DNA of 23,027 bases from Burkholderia diffusa (GCF_902499115.1 NZ_CABVPN010000049.1:1-23027); one strand, 5' to 3'; positions 7,354 through 14,745 are shown, counted from the first letter of the stretch. Numbers and translations: made by a program. The notes: generated by a model not told the origin, from the sequence alone.

Positions 7354-7782
7354 ATGGCAATGAACACCGGCTTCAGCGATGACGACGACGATGGCGTGAT
7401 GAGCGAGATCAACATGACGCCGCTCGTCGACGTCATGCTCGTACTCCTGATCATTTTCCTCGTGACGATTCCGGCGATGCAGCACGCGGTGAAGATCGAC
7501 CTGCCGCACGCGAGCAGCCAGCCCGTCGACGAAAAGCCGCAGACCGTCGACGTCGCGATCCAGGGCAATGGCACGATCCTGTGGAACGACCAGACGGTCA
7601 CGCGCGAGCAGTTGCAGGCGCACATCGCGGAAGCGGCACAGCATCAGCCGCAACCGGAGTTGCACCTGCGCGCCGACCGCAAGGTTGCGTATGAGCGTGT
7701 GGCCGAAGTGATGTCCGATGCGCAGGCCGGCGGCCTGACGAAGCTCGGCTTCGTGACGGAGCCGACTGCGAAGGCGAAGTAA
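7354..7782 (+). CDS. exbD: Biopolymer transport protein ExbD
   Basis: A 142-residue single-pass inner-membrane protein of the ExbD/TolR family. The short cytoplasmic N-terminus contains five consecutive Asp residues (9-13). It is followed by the family signature EINMTPLVDVMLVLLIIFLV, with the essential proton-carrying Asp26 at the start of the helix (about 23-43). The periplasmic domain has the usual IDLPHA segment and the repeat-like HLRADRKVAYERVAEVM segment. A GAGGTGA Shine-Dalgarno sequence precedes the ATG, and the gene starts 13 bp after exbB. The stop at 7782 is followed by a strong terminator, ending the operon that starts at bfd. Confidence 0.94.
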   Translation: MAMNTGFSDDDDDGVMSEINMTPLVDVMLVLLIIFLVTIPAMQHAVKIDLPHASSQPVDEKPQTVDVAIQGNGTILWNDQTVTREQLQAHIAEAAQHQPQPELHLRADRKVAYERVAEVMSDAQAGGLTKLGFVTEPTAKAK

Positions 7783-7846
7783 CGCACGCGCATTCGCTAC
7801 GCGACGGTGGCCTGGGTGGCAGGACCTCGCCGGCCGCCCACAAAGT

Positions 7847-7880
7847 AAAAGGCCTTCATCGCCAGATGAAGGCCTTTTTT
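7847..7880 (+). terminator. Rho-independent terminator of the bfd-tonB-exbBD operon
   Basis: A perfect 13-bp stem pairs AAAAGGCCTTCAT (7847-7859) with ATGAAGGCCTTTT (7866-7878), with a 6-nt loop and a run of six T to 7880. The matching A run on the other arm may let it work in both directions, also stopping leftward transcription from lysR. Confidence 0.93.
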
Positions 7881-8161
7881 CATGCGCACGCGGGCGCCTT
7901 CGGGCGGCGGGCTCTTCGGCGGTATCGGTTGCGCCTCGAGCAACGCAAATGCGGCTACCGTGGTCTGCACGGACTGCGCGTTCTGCCCTATCTGGCTCGC
8001 AATATATGCGGCCACCTGATTCCGCTCAGAACTTCCTTCGCGAAATGGGATTTCAATATAGGCCTGCCCGCGTATGCATTCAAGGTCCCGGCGATTGAAA
8101 CTTGCGATTGCCGGCGGCGCTTCAATGACAAAACAAATTTGCCACGACGCGCATCTTGCAT
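7881..8161. other. Intergenic region between exbD and lysR, possible gene remnant
   Basis: With the sequence before the terminator, 379 bp here separate exbD from the lysR stop. From about 8000 to 8160 the DNA is clearly less GC-rich than its surroundings (ATATATGCGG, GATTTCAATATAGG, ACAAAACAAATTTG). A minus-strand frame stays open from the lysR tail down to 7797. It reads as plausible helical protein over about 30 residues (ERNQVAAYIASQIG is part of it). It has no good start or Shine-Dalgarno sequence and runs straight through the terminator hairpin, so I do not call a gene. It could be a decayed fragment. Confidence 0.35.
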
Positions 8162-9139
8162 TCAGGTGGCCGAAGCATCGGCCGCCGCCGCATCCTGTTT
8201 CGCGCGCTCGGGGCACCCCGGCTGCTTGTATTCGCCATGGTCGAGCTTCTCGACCAGATAGTCGACGAACGCCCGCACGGCGGGCGGCATGCCCTGCCGC
8301 GACACGAACACTGCATAGAGTTGCGGCACCGGCAGCGTCCAGCCCGGCATCACCGGCGACAACTGCCCCGCACGCAACGCATTGCCGTACATCATCTCGG
8401 GCAGCGCCGCGATGCCGAGACCGTCGAGCACGGCCTCGCGGATCGTCATCAGGTCGGCCGTCACGAGCCGCGGGTCGTGCTCGTGCAAGTGACGCGTGCC
8501 GTCCGGCGCGATCAGGCTGAACACGTGCCGCCCGTCGACGCTCGGCGTATCCAGCGTCTCGAAGCGCGCCAGATCGTCCGGCACGAGCGGCGGCGCATTC
8601 TGGTTCAGCAGGCTCGGCGCGCCGACCAGCATCTGCTCGGTCCGCCACAGCGGCCGCACGACGATGTTCGCGTTCTGCGGCGGCTCCGAGCGCACGCGCA
8701 ACGCAACGTCGATCGAATCCTCGAACAGGTCGATCACGCGATTCGTCACACGGATGTGCACCTTCACCTCGGGATAGCGGTGCAGAAATTCGGGGAGGAT
8801 GCGCGACAGCATCGTCTGCGACAACGTCACGGGGACACTCACGCGCACCGAGCCGCGCGGCGACGCGCGCAACTGCTGCACGGCGTTCATCGCGGCCTGG
8901 GCTTCGGCGAGCATCGCCTGGCAATGCTGGTAGAACAGCTCCCCCGCCTCGGTCAGCGCGAGCTTGCGTGTCGAGCGCTGCAGCAGGCGCACGCCGAGCG
9001 CCGCCTCGAGTTCGGTCAGGCGCCGCGACAGGCGCGATTTCGAGATACCCAGCACGCGTTCCGCAGCCGAGAAACCGCCGTGTTCGACGACCTGCGAAAA
9101 GTACATGAGGTCGTTCAGGTTGTGTGCATCGATGTTCAT
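8162..9139 (-). CDS. LysR-family transcriptional regulator
   Basis: A 325-residue DNA-binding regulator. The N-terminal winged HTH (about 8-65) includes the family-typical FSAAERVLGISKSRLSRRLTELE and LLQRSTRKLALTEAG. A linker helix follows, then the periplasmic-binding-like effector domain (about 95-300) with VRVSVPVTLSQ. The last 20 residues are a non-conserved Ala/Asp tail. It resembles the CrgA/AaeR-like subgroup, whose members often control one adjacent divergent gene. It is divergent from the pirin gene, with 122 bp between start codons containing inverted repeats. The likely target is therefore the pirin promoter and its own. The start at 9139 has a GGAA run 7-10 bases upstream. The effector is unknown. 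Confidence 0.9.
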   Translation of the reverse strand: MNIDAHNLNDLMYFSQVVEHGGFSAAERVLGISKSRLSRRLTELEAALGVRLLQRSTRKLALTEAGELFYQHCQAMLAEAQAAMNAVQQLRASPRGSVRVSVPVTLSQTMLSRILPEFLHRYPEVKVHIRVTNRVIDLFEDSIDVALRVRSEPPQNANIVVRPLWRTEQMLVGAPSLLNQNAPPLVPDDLARFETLDTPSVDGRHVFSLIAPDGTRHLHEHDPRLVTADLMTIREAVLDGLGIAALPEMMYGNALRAGQLSPVMPGWTLPVPQLYAVFVSRQGMPPAVRAFVDYLVEKLDHGEYKQPGCPERAKQDAAAADASAT

Positions 9140-9204
9140 GTCATCGTTCCAATTTCAGAACAATCCATTGCGAACCGCCGCAAATCGGACCGTAAAACGC
9201 CCAA

Positions 9205-9238
9205 TATAATAGCGCTATGTTTCAAAAATGACGCTATT
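9205..9238 (+). promoter_or_regulatory. Pirin promoter -10 with LysR-type dyad repeats
   Basis: A consensus TATAAT (9205-9210) lies 51 bp before the pirin ATG, but no -35 is recognisable, as expected for an activator-dependent promoter. Overlapping it are the palindrome ATAGCGCTAT (9209-9218) and an inverted repeat AATAGCG (9208-9214) / CGCTATT (9232-9238). The divergent position next to lysR suggests a LysR operator. This is inference from symmetry. Confidence 0.45.
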
Positions 9239-9261
9239 CCGATGATATCGAGGGCTTCTGC

Positions 9262-10134
9262 ATGACGACCGCTCGCTCGCTTGACCGCACGTACCCCGCG
9301 CTTCGCACGACCGAAGGCGGCGGCTTCGTGGTTCACCGCCCGTTCCCGACCCGGCTGCTGATGGATTTCGATCCGTTCCTGCTGCTCGACGAAATGGGCC
9401 CCGTCGACTATGCCCCTGGCGAAGCCAAGGGCGCGCCCGACCATCCGCATCGCGGCTTCGAGACGGTCACCTACGTGCTCGACGGGCGTTTTCGTCATCG
9501 CGACTCGGCCGGCCATGCGGGCACGCTCGGGCCTGGTGACGTGCAGTGGATGACGGCCGGCGCGGGCGTCGTGCACAGCGAAATGCCGGATCCCGAGTTC
9601 GCGCAGGCCGGCGGACGCTCGCACGGCTTTCAGCTGTGGGTCAACCTGCCGCGACGCGACAAGCTGATCGCACCGCGCTACCAGGAGATCCCGGCCGGCC
9701 GCATCCCGACCGCGACGTCGCCCGACGGCCGCACGCAGGTCCGCGTGATCGCCGGCGAAGCCTTCGGCGTGCGTGCGGCGATCGAGACGCGCACGCCGAT
9801 CCTCTACCAGCATTTCACGCTGCAACCGGGTGCAACGGTCACGCAGCCGGTGCCGGCAGGTTATCGCGTGTTCGCCTACCCGCTCGAGGGCGCCGGCCGC
9901 TACGGGCCCGACAGGCAGCAAATCGACGCACGACAGATGATCGTCTACGGTGACGATGGCGACGCGGTGACGTTCGAGGCCGGCGATATGCCGCTCGACC
10001 TGCTGCTGATCGGCGGCGTGCCGCTCAACGAGCCGATCGTCCGCTATGGCCCGTTCGTGATGAATACCGAGGAAGAGATCCGGCAGGCCGTCATCGACTA
10101 CCAGACCGGCCGCATGGGCTCCATCGAGGCATGA
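9262..10134 (+). CDS. Pirin family protein
   Basis: A 290-residue bicupin of the pirin family. The N-terminal cupin holds the metal-binding set His61 and His63 (DHPHRGFETVTYVLDG), His105 and Glu107 (GVVHSEMP), in the same spacing as the iron site of human pirin. The C-terminal pirin domain (about 185-285) contains LPLDLLLIGGVPLNEPIVRYGPFVMN-like sequence. Family members bind Fe and have been described as quercetin 2,3-dioxygenases or as regulators of metabolic enzymes. The actual activity here is unknown. An AGGG Shine-Dalgarno sequence at 9251-9254 supports the ATG at 9262. The divergent LysR gene is the likely regulator. Confidence 0.92.
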   Translation: MTTARSLDRTYPALRTTEGGGFVVHRPFPTRLLMDFDPFLLLDEMGPVDYAPGEAKGAPDHPHRGFETVTYVLDGRFRHRDSAGHAGTLGPGDVQWMTAGAGVVHSEMPDPEFAQAGGRSHGFQLWVNLPRRDKLIAPRYQEIPAGRIPTATSPDGRTQVRVIAGEAFGVRAAIETRTPILYQHFTLQPGATVTQPVPAGYRVFAYPLEGAGRYGPDRQQIDARQMIVYGDDGDAVTFEAGDMPLDLLLIGGVPLNEPIVRYGPFVMNTEEEIRQAVIDYQTGRMGSIEA

Positions 10135-10233
10135 CGTCCGATCGGGGCCACAGGTGCCGCGAAGCTGCGCGTTTTGCGTCACAATGTTTTTTTGATCCAT
10201 GTGGCCGCCCGCCACCAGAAGGAACCCGTCCCC

Positions 10234-10716
10234 TTGAACTTCGAACACCTGATCCAGATCAACTCCGACGATCCGGCCGTGCCGTCCCTTACCCGCGACC
10301 AGCTCTGGGAAGGCCTCGTGCTGCGCGCCGAACAGCCGCAGCTGTTCGTGATCGGCCTCGACAGCTGTGTCGTCCTTGAACGGACGGATACCACGCTCGA
10401 ACGCGAGCTGCACTACGGCCATGCGACCGTGCGCGACCGCGTGACGTTCACCCCGAACCAGCAAGTGCGCTACGACATCCATGCGGCCGGCGGCGAAATC
10501 GGCGGCTCGTTGACGATGACGATCGAGGAACGCGACGACCACGAGTTGTTCCTGCGCTTCGAATACCACACGACGCTGACCGTCACGGACGACAGCGAGG
10601 AAGCGCGCCAGACGCACGGCATCGTCAAGGAAGCGTATCGCACGTCGGACATCGACACGGTGCGCCTGATCCGCGAATACGCACAGGGACGCAAGGACCC
10701 TGACCCGCTCCACTGA
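10234..10716 (+). CDS. SRPBCC (AtaL-like, DUF1857) family protein
   Basis: A 160-residue cytoplasmic protein that I recognise as the DUF1857/AtaL-like branch of the START/SRPBCC fold, a small helix-grip fold that holds hydrophobic ligands. The sequence alternates beta strands (LFVIGLDSCVVLERTD, RVTFTPNQQVRYDI, LTMTIEERDDHELFLRFEY) and ends with the long C-terminal helix (DIDTVRLIREYAQG) typical of the fold. The start is TTG at 10234, giving MNFEHLIQIN like family members and preceded by AGAAGGA ten bases upstream. A longer form from 10174 would add non-conserved residues. It lies 99 bp after the pirin gene. No ligand or role can be assigned. Confidence 0.75.
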   Translation: MNFEHLIQINSDDPAVPSLTRDQLWEGLVLRAEQPQLFVIGLDSCVVLERTDTTLERELHYGHATVRDRVTFTPNQQVRYDIHAAGGEIGGSLTMTIEERDDHELFLRFEYHTTLTVTDDSEEARQTHGIVKEAYRTSDIDTVRLIREYAQGRKDPDPLH

Positions 10717-10787
10717 CGTCGGCGGCGGCCTGCGAGCCGCCCTTTGATTCAAGCTATCGAATTCGTCATATCGATCGATAAAGAGTT

Positions 10788-10817
10788 TTGTAAATGGGAA
10801 TAGTTATCATTTAGAAT
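10788..10817 (+). promoter_or_regulatory. hemP promoter with Fur box
   Basis: TTGTAA (10788-10793) and TAGAAT (10812-10817) are separated by 18 bp and match at 4 of 6 and 5 of 6 positions. The Fur-type 19-mer at 10796-10814 fills the spacer and matches the classical box at 11 of 19 positions. It shares GGGAATAGTT..CATT with the ftrA box. A Fur dimer here would directly block RNA polymerase. Confidence 0.7.
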
Positions 10818-10852
10818 TCATTCCATCGTATCGACAGTCACCGATCAACCGA

Positions 10853-11098
10853 ATGACCGACACCACGCGCCCGACCACGCTGACGTTGCGCCGCACGACC
10901 GGCACCGCAAGCGCCAACCGTCAAAAGACGGCAGCGGTCACGACGCCGGCGAAACCTGCCGGTAGTCACGATACCGGCACCCGGACCCTCAACAGCGATG
11001 CGCTGCTGCAAGGCCGCAGCCACATCAGCATCGCGCACAACGGAGAGACGTATCAGTTGCGTGCCACGCGGCTCGGCAAGCTGATCCTGACGAAGTAA
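10853..11098 (+). CDS. hemP: Hemin uptake protein HemP
   Basis: An 81-residue protein whose C-terminal 35 residues are the HemP signature: SDALLQGRSHISIAHNGE followed by YQLRATRLGKLILTK. The first 45 residues are a basic, Thr/Ala-rich, low-complexity extension, making it longer than many HemP proteins of about 60 residues. HemP genes are typically Fur-controlled and linked to heme uptake, and in Burkholderia multivorans HemP has been reported to be needed for transcription of heme-uptake genes. The heme receptor genes are not in this window. The ATG at 10853 has no obvious Shine-Dalgarno sequence. The Fur-type promoter 36 bp upstream and the structured RNA in its 3' UTR show that it leads an iron-starvation transcript. 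Confidence 0.9.
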   Translation: MTDTTRPTTLTLRRTTGTASANRQKTAAVTTPAKPAGSHDTGTRTLNSDALLQGRSHISIAHNGETYQLRATRLGKLILTK

Positions 11099-11288
11099 CG
11101 ACAGAGTATTGTGGGGACCACCTCCCTGAGAGGTGTTGGGCAGTAGCCAGCGTAACGGCTTGCACGCGAGATCTAGACCCCTTCGTGCAAACACACTCAA
11201 GCAGCCGTTGCAGCAAGCCAAGCCACTTTTTTTGGTTCTCGCACAAGGAAGAAAAAAAGCGACACGTCCTTCGACGTGTCGCTTTTTT
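11099..11288 (+). ncRNA. Candidate iron-responsive sRNA in the hemP 3' UTR (BrrF-like)
   Basis: About 150 nt between the hemP stop and the terminator are non-coding but highly structured. Hairpin 1 pairs CACCTC (11119-11124) with GAGGTG (11130-11135), exposing a CCTGA loop. A long bipartite helix pairs AACGGCT (11154-11160) with AGCCGTT (11203-11209), and inside it TGCACG (11161-11166) with CGTGCA (11184-11189). Seven T residues at 11227-11233 and the strong terminator at 11253-11288 offer two possible 3' ends. The low-iron-induced sRNA BrrF of B. cenocepacia, reported to repress TCA-cycle genes, lies, as I recall, next to hemP. I infer this is its equivalent. The 5' end is unknown: no own promoter is evident, so processing from the hemP mRNA is likely. 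Confidence 0.6.
11253..11288. terminator. Bidirectional terminator between hemP and ftrD
   Basis: A perfect 16-bp stem (11253-11268 with 11273-11288) has a CTTC loop, with A6 on one arm and T6 on the other. The symmetry lets it end both the rightward hemP/sRNA transcript and the leftward ftrABCD transcript. Confidence 0.93.
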
Positions 11289-11421
11289 GTCGGTGCGTCC
11301 GGATGCAAAGAGAAAGGCATCGCGGCTGTCGGCACTTCAGCTTCAGCGCGTTCCGGAGTCCGACGGCGAAATACGCTCGCCTGCTGCTCCGGAGCCCGGC
11401 CACACGGCCGTCAAGACCGCG

Positions 11422-12819
11422 TCAGAAGCCCCAGAACATCAACCACCATGCGCTGTCGACCACGGCCAGGCCTGCCGCGAACCACGCGAATGCCGCCAGT
11501 CGACGCGACCAGGCCGCATAGCGCCCCGTCACCTTCCATGCGAGCCAGGCGCTCCATGCGTTGGCGCCGACCAGAATCGCGATGCGAACGTCGGTCGCCC
11601 AGCCGAGCGGCACGTGCTCGGCCCGCAGCAGCGACAGCGTCGTCGCCGACAGCCCGAGGAACACACCGGCTCCCGCGATCGGGATCAACGCCTGCGCGAG
11701 ATGATGAAGACGCACGCGGTCGAAACGGCCGAGCATCAGCGTCGCACCGGCCAGCAGCACGAGCAGCGCGGTGCCATACACGAGCCCCGTGCCGACGATG
11801 TAGCTGACGACCAGCCCGCCGTCGAGCCACGAGAACACATCGTTTCGATCCGGATAGTGCGTGAGCAGGAACCACGGCGCATTCGTCTCGAGTGGCCACG
11901 TGATGTCGCGATCAATGAGCCAGCCCGCGAGCCATTGCTTGATCTGCACGAACCACGGGCTGACGGTCCAGTGAAACGCACCGATCGCGACGCCGAGCAG
12001 GCCGTACAGGATCAGCGCCGTGTCCCACGGATTCGCCTGCTGCGCGCCAAGGTTCACGACCTCGTCGGACGGCGAGCGCCACGACAGCGCGATTGCATCG
12101 CGGTGCCCACTGCATCGGCCGCACATATGGCACGAGGCCGCGCCCTTCATGTTGCGCAACGGCACGAGCGGCGCGCAATTGATCGGAATCACGCGATGCC
12201 CGTGCTCGCCGTTCTTGTACGAGCGACGCCAGGCATCCTCATCGACCTTGTAGCGCATCGGCGCGAGCCGCGCGAGCAGCCCGAACACACCGTTGACCGG
12301 GCACAGGTACTTGCACCACACGCGCTTCTCGCGACCGTACAGCACGCCAATCACGATCGCGCCGACGGTCGAGCCGCCGAGCACGAACAGCACCGCGAGC
12401 GGATACTGGTACACGCTCACCATCTGCCCGTAGATCGTCGTGAGCCCGAATGCGACGAACGGCCAACCGCCCCACCGCATCCAGCGCGGAATCGCGCCGC
12501 CGCGGCCGAACTTGCTCGCATATTCGGTCAGCGCGCCTTCCGGGCACAGCACGCCGCACCAGACGCGGCCGAGCATCACCATCGACAGCAGCACGAACGG
12601 CCACCAGATGCCCCAGAACACGAACTGCGCGATCAGCGTGAGATTGCTCCACAGATGCGCGGAATCGTCGGGCAGCGGCAATACTGCGGGCACGATGATC
12701 AGGAATGCGTAGACGGCGACGACGACCCACTGGATGCCGCGGATCACCGCGCCGTGGCGCTGCATCCACTGACCGGCCTGCGCGAGCCAGCCCGGCTTGA
12801 CTGCGGCAACAACACTCAT
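11422..12819 (-). CDS. ftrD: FtrD-type membrane polyferredoxin
   Basis: A 465-residue inner-membrane Fe-S protein, last gene of the ftrABCD iron-uptake operon. After an N-terminal helix (about 30-47) it carries the NosR/CcoG-like arrangement of two CxxxCP motifs, Cys88/Cys92 (WCGVLCPEG) and Cys169/Cys173 (WCKYLCPVN). A cytoplasmic cluster follows with Cys215, Cys230, Cys233 and Cys236 (CHMCGRC). Several more helices follow. The family is thought to move electrons across the membrane for the FTR1-type permease. The ATG at 12819 overlaps the ftrC stop by four bases (ATGA), so translation is likely coupled. A longer upstream frame lies within ftrC and is rejected. The bidirectional terminator is 133 bp downstream. 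Confidence 0.88.
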   Translation of the reverse strand: MSVVAAVKPGWLAQAGQWMQRHGAVIRGIQWVVVAVYAFLIIVPAVLPLPDDSAHLWSNLTLIAQFVFWGIWWPFVLLSMVMLGRVWCGVLCPEGALTEYASKFGRGGAIPRWMRWGGWPFVAFGLTTIYGQMVSVYQYPLAVLFVLGGSTVGAIVIGVLYGREKRVWCKYLCPVNGVFGLLARLAPMRYKVDEDAWRRSYKNGEHGHRVIPINCAPLVPLRNMKGAASCHMCGRCSGHRDAIALSWRSPSDEVVNLGAQQANPWDTALILYGLLGVAIGAFHWTVSPWFVQIKQWLAGWLIDRDITWPLETNAPWFLLTHYPDRNDVFSWLDGGLVVSYIVGTGLVYGTALLVLLAGATLMLGRFDRVRLHHLAQALIPIAGAGVFLGLSATTLSLLRAEHVPLGWATDVRIAILVGANAWSAWLAWKVTGRYAAWSRRLAAFAWFAAGLAVVDSAWWLMFWGF

Positions 12820-13658
12820 GCCGCGCGACCCGCAGGGACGACCGGACGACGGCTCGCGCGCTTCATCAGCAGCCAGACCACCGCCCAGTACACCGCATAG
12901 GCGATCAGGTTGGTCAGCGCCGGGTGCGCCCGGTAGCCCGTCAGCGTCGCGACGAGCGAACCGAACGTGCCGGAGTCGTCGAGAATCGACGACGTATCCC
13001 ACACCTGCGAAATGCCGAGCGGCAGGATTTCCTTGTCGATCAGCTTGTCGACGCCGGTCTGGAACAGGCCCGCACCGAGGAACAGCAGCATCACTTCGGT
13101 GACGCGGAAGAAATGGCGCCACGAGAAGTACTTGCCGCCAAGCTGCAGCAGATAGAACGTGAGGAACGCGAGGCCCAGGCCGATCACGACCGCGAGCATC
13201 TGGCTGCCGTCCACGTGCCCCGACTGACCGAAACCGAGGCCGTACAGGAAGATCACCGTCTCGCTGCCTTCGCGAGCGATCGCGAGCGCGACCAGCACGG
13301 CGACGCCCCACCAGTTCGAATCGCGCGTGCTCTGCTGCAGCGACTGCTCCATGTCACGCTTCAGCGTGCGGCCGTGCCGGCGCATCCACAGCACCATCTG
13401 CACGATCAGCACGCACGCGATGAGCACCATCGCGGTCTGGAAATAGTCCTGCGCGTCGCCGGACAGCACTTCGGTAAAGCCGACGAGCGCGGCGCCGAGA
13501 CCGACCGCCATCAGCAGGCCGACTGCCACGCCCGTCCACAGAAACGGCAGGCCGCGGCGCGCGTCATCGTCGCCGTTCTTCAGCCATGCATAGAGGATGC
13601 CGACGACGAGCAGCGCTTCGACGCTCTCCCGCCAGACGATGAACAAGATCTGACCCAT
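12816..13658 (-). CDS. ftrC: FTR1-family iron permease FtrC
   Basis: A 280-residue inner-membrane protein of the FTR1/EfeU oxidase-dependent iron transporter family. It has about seven hydrophobic helices. Two copies of the RExxE iron-handling motif are present: Arg10-Glu14 (RESVE) in the first helix and Arg129-Glu133 (REGSE) in the fourth. The start at 13658 is chosen because AGGAGG lies five bases upstream and gives MGQILFIVWRE, the usual family N-terminus. Ten extra residues upstream are not conserved. It starts 58 bp after ftrB and overlaps ftrD by four bases. It is the translocating subunit, with FtrA and FtrB presenting iron from the periplasm. Confidence 0.93.
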   Translation of the reverse strand: MGQILFIVWRESVEALLVVGILYAWLKNGDDDARRGLPFLWTGVAVGLLMAVGLGAALVGFTEVLSGDAQDYFQTAMVLIACVLIVQMVLWMRRHGRTLKRDMEQSLQQSTRDSNWWGVAVLVALAIAREGSETVIFLYGLGFGQSGHVDGSQMLAVVIGLGLAFLTFYLLQLGGKYFSWRHFFRVTEVMLLFLGAGLFQTGVDKLIDKEILPLGISQVWDTSSILDDSGTFGSLVATLTGYRAHPALTNLIAYAVYWAVVWLLMKRASRRPVVPAGRAA

Positions 13659-13716
13659 TGAATCCTCCTGACGCGCGGCGCAAGACACTCGTACGCCCGC
13701 ACTCAGATAAAACGCA

Positions 13717-14049
13717 TTACTTCGCGACGATCACGCCCTGTGCCTGCTGGTGGAAATCGTCGAAAAACTTGTATTCGCCCGGCGACAGCGGGGCGACGAC
13801 CACGAACGAATCCGCGCCCGGCGCAAGCACCTTCTCCTTGCGCAACTGCACGCTCTCGAATTCGGCGGCGCCCTTGCCGGTATTCCTGATCTCGATCTTG
13901 AAGCGCTGGCCGGCCGGCACTTCGATACGGGCGGGATTCAGCTTGCCGTCCGTCATCTCGAGCTTGAACGTCGGCAGATCGGCGGCATGCGCCGCGCCGG
14001 CGAGCCACAGCGCGGCGGCTGCGGCAACGATTTTCTGGGGAAATTTCAT
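13717..14049 (-). CDS. ftrB: Periplasmic cupredoxin-like protein FtrB
   Basis: A 110-residue exported protein. A signal peptide (about 1-22, MKFPQKIVAA...GAAHA) is followed by one cupredoxin domain related to the N-terminal domain of EfeO. That domain contains EVPAGQRFKIEIRNTGKGAAEFES and a C-terminal SPGEYKFFDDFHQQAQG. There is no classical type I copper Cys; His100 and acidic or Met residues are the only apparent metal ligands. In ftrABCD systems this protein is proposed to act with the P19-like FtrA in handling or oxidising ferrous iron before FtrC. The start at 14049 gives a clean signal peptide. The longer frame upstream is Arg-rich and unlike any leader. It lies 55 bp after ftrA. Confidence 0.88.
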   Translation of the reverse strand: MKFPQKIVAAAAALWLAGAAHAADLPTFKLEMTDGKLNPARIEVPAGQRFKIEIRNTGKGAAEFESVQLRKEKVLAPGADSFVVVAPLSPGEYKFFDDFHQQAQGVIVAK

Positions 14050-14104
14050 TCTGGGTTCTCTGCGCCGACGGCGCGCCGAAGCACGCCGTCCGTGATGCCA
14101 CCGA

Positions 14105-14656
14105 TCAGTACCCGCCCTTCTTGCCGATGCCGGCGAACGGGAAGTCATATTCGAGGGTGATGGGCTTGAACCATGCGCCCACGCCCGTTTCCTTGTCGAC
14201 GTGACGGCCGAACGCCATGTGACCCGACTGCATCGGCGGCTTGACGGTCATCGTCAGGTGATACTTGCCCGGGCCGGCGAGCTTCACGTTGTCGCCATAG
14301 TGCGGTCCGTCGCTCGCGACCATGCCCATCAGGTCGCCTTCGGCCTTCCACTTCGTGTCGCCCTGCTTCGTCAGCTTGTACGTGACCTGCAGGTACGGCA
14401 TCCAGTCGCCTTCCGCGAAACCCGTCGGGTTGTTCTTGACCGCGTGGATGTCCGCCTCGAGGTGGATGTCGGAATCCGACGCCTTGCGCATCATCCCTTC
14501 CGGATCCATCGTGATCGGCTGCAGGTACACCGCGCCGATCTCCATGCCGCCCTGGATCTGCTGCTTGCCGATCGGATATTCGGCCGCCGAGGCCGACATC
14601 GCGGCAAGCGCCGCCGCTACCGCAACCGACGTGCGGATGAACGAAGAACCCAACAT
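14105..14656 (-). CDS. ftrA: Periplasmic P19/Tpd-type iron-binding protein FtrA
   Basis: A 183-residue exported protein, first gene of ftrABCD. The signal peptide (about 1-24) ends near ASAAEYPIG. The mature protein is the P19/Tpd high-affinity iron-transport fold. Family-typical metal-site segments are DIHLEADIHA, GPHYGDN and QSGHMAFGRHVDKETGVGAWF, which provide His and Met ligands for Cu/Fe. The ATG at 14656 is preceded by AAGGAG five bases upstream. A GTG six bases earlier would sit on that Shine-Dalgarno sequence and is rejected. A Fur-type box lies 90 bp upstream. With FtrB, FtrC and FtrD it forms a siderophore-independent iron importer described in Bordetella, Brucella and Burkholderia. 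Confidence 0.92.
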   Translation of the reverse strand: MLGSSFIRTSVAVAAALAAMSASAAEYPIGKQQIQGGMEIGAVYLQPITMDPEGMMRKASDSDIHLEADIHAVKNNPTGFAEGDWMPYLQVTYKLTKQGDTKWKAEGDLMGMVASDGPHYGDNVKLAGPGKYHLTMTVKPPMQSGHMAFGRHVDKETGVGAWFKPITLEYDFPFAGIGKKGGY

Positions 14657-14745
14657 GGACACTCCTTGTTATTTGTCTGACTATCTTGACGACATGCGCG
14701 CCGCCTCCGGGGCGGCACGCTGAAAACACTAACGCAATGAAGAAC

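Noticed and set aside
7797..8924. A 375-codon minus-strand frame from within lysR to beyond the exbD terminator
   Set aside because: Most of it is the wrong frame of lysR, and the rest passes through a perfect terminator hairpin and lacks a start signal. Only the AT-rich patch is kept as a low-interest note.
11185..12900. A 571-codon plus-strand frame opposite ftrD
   Set aside because: It is antisense to ftrD, whose Cys motifs and membrane helices are unambiguous, and it starts before the bidirectional terminator.
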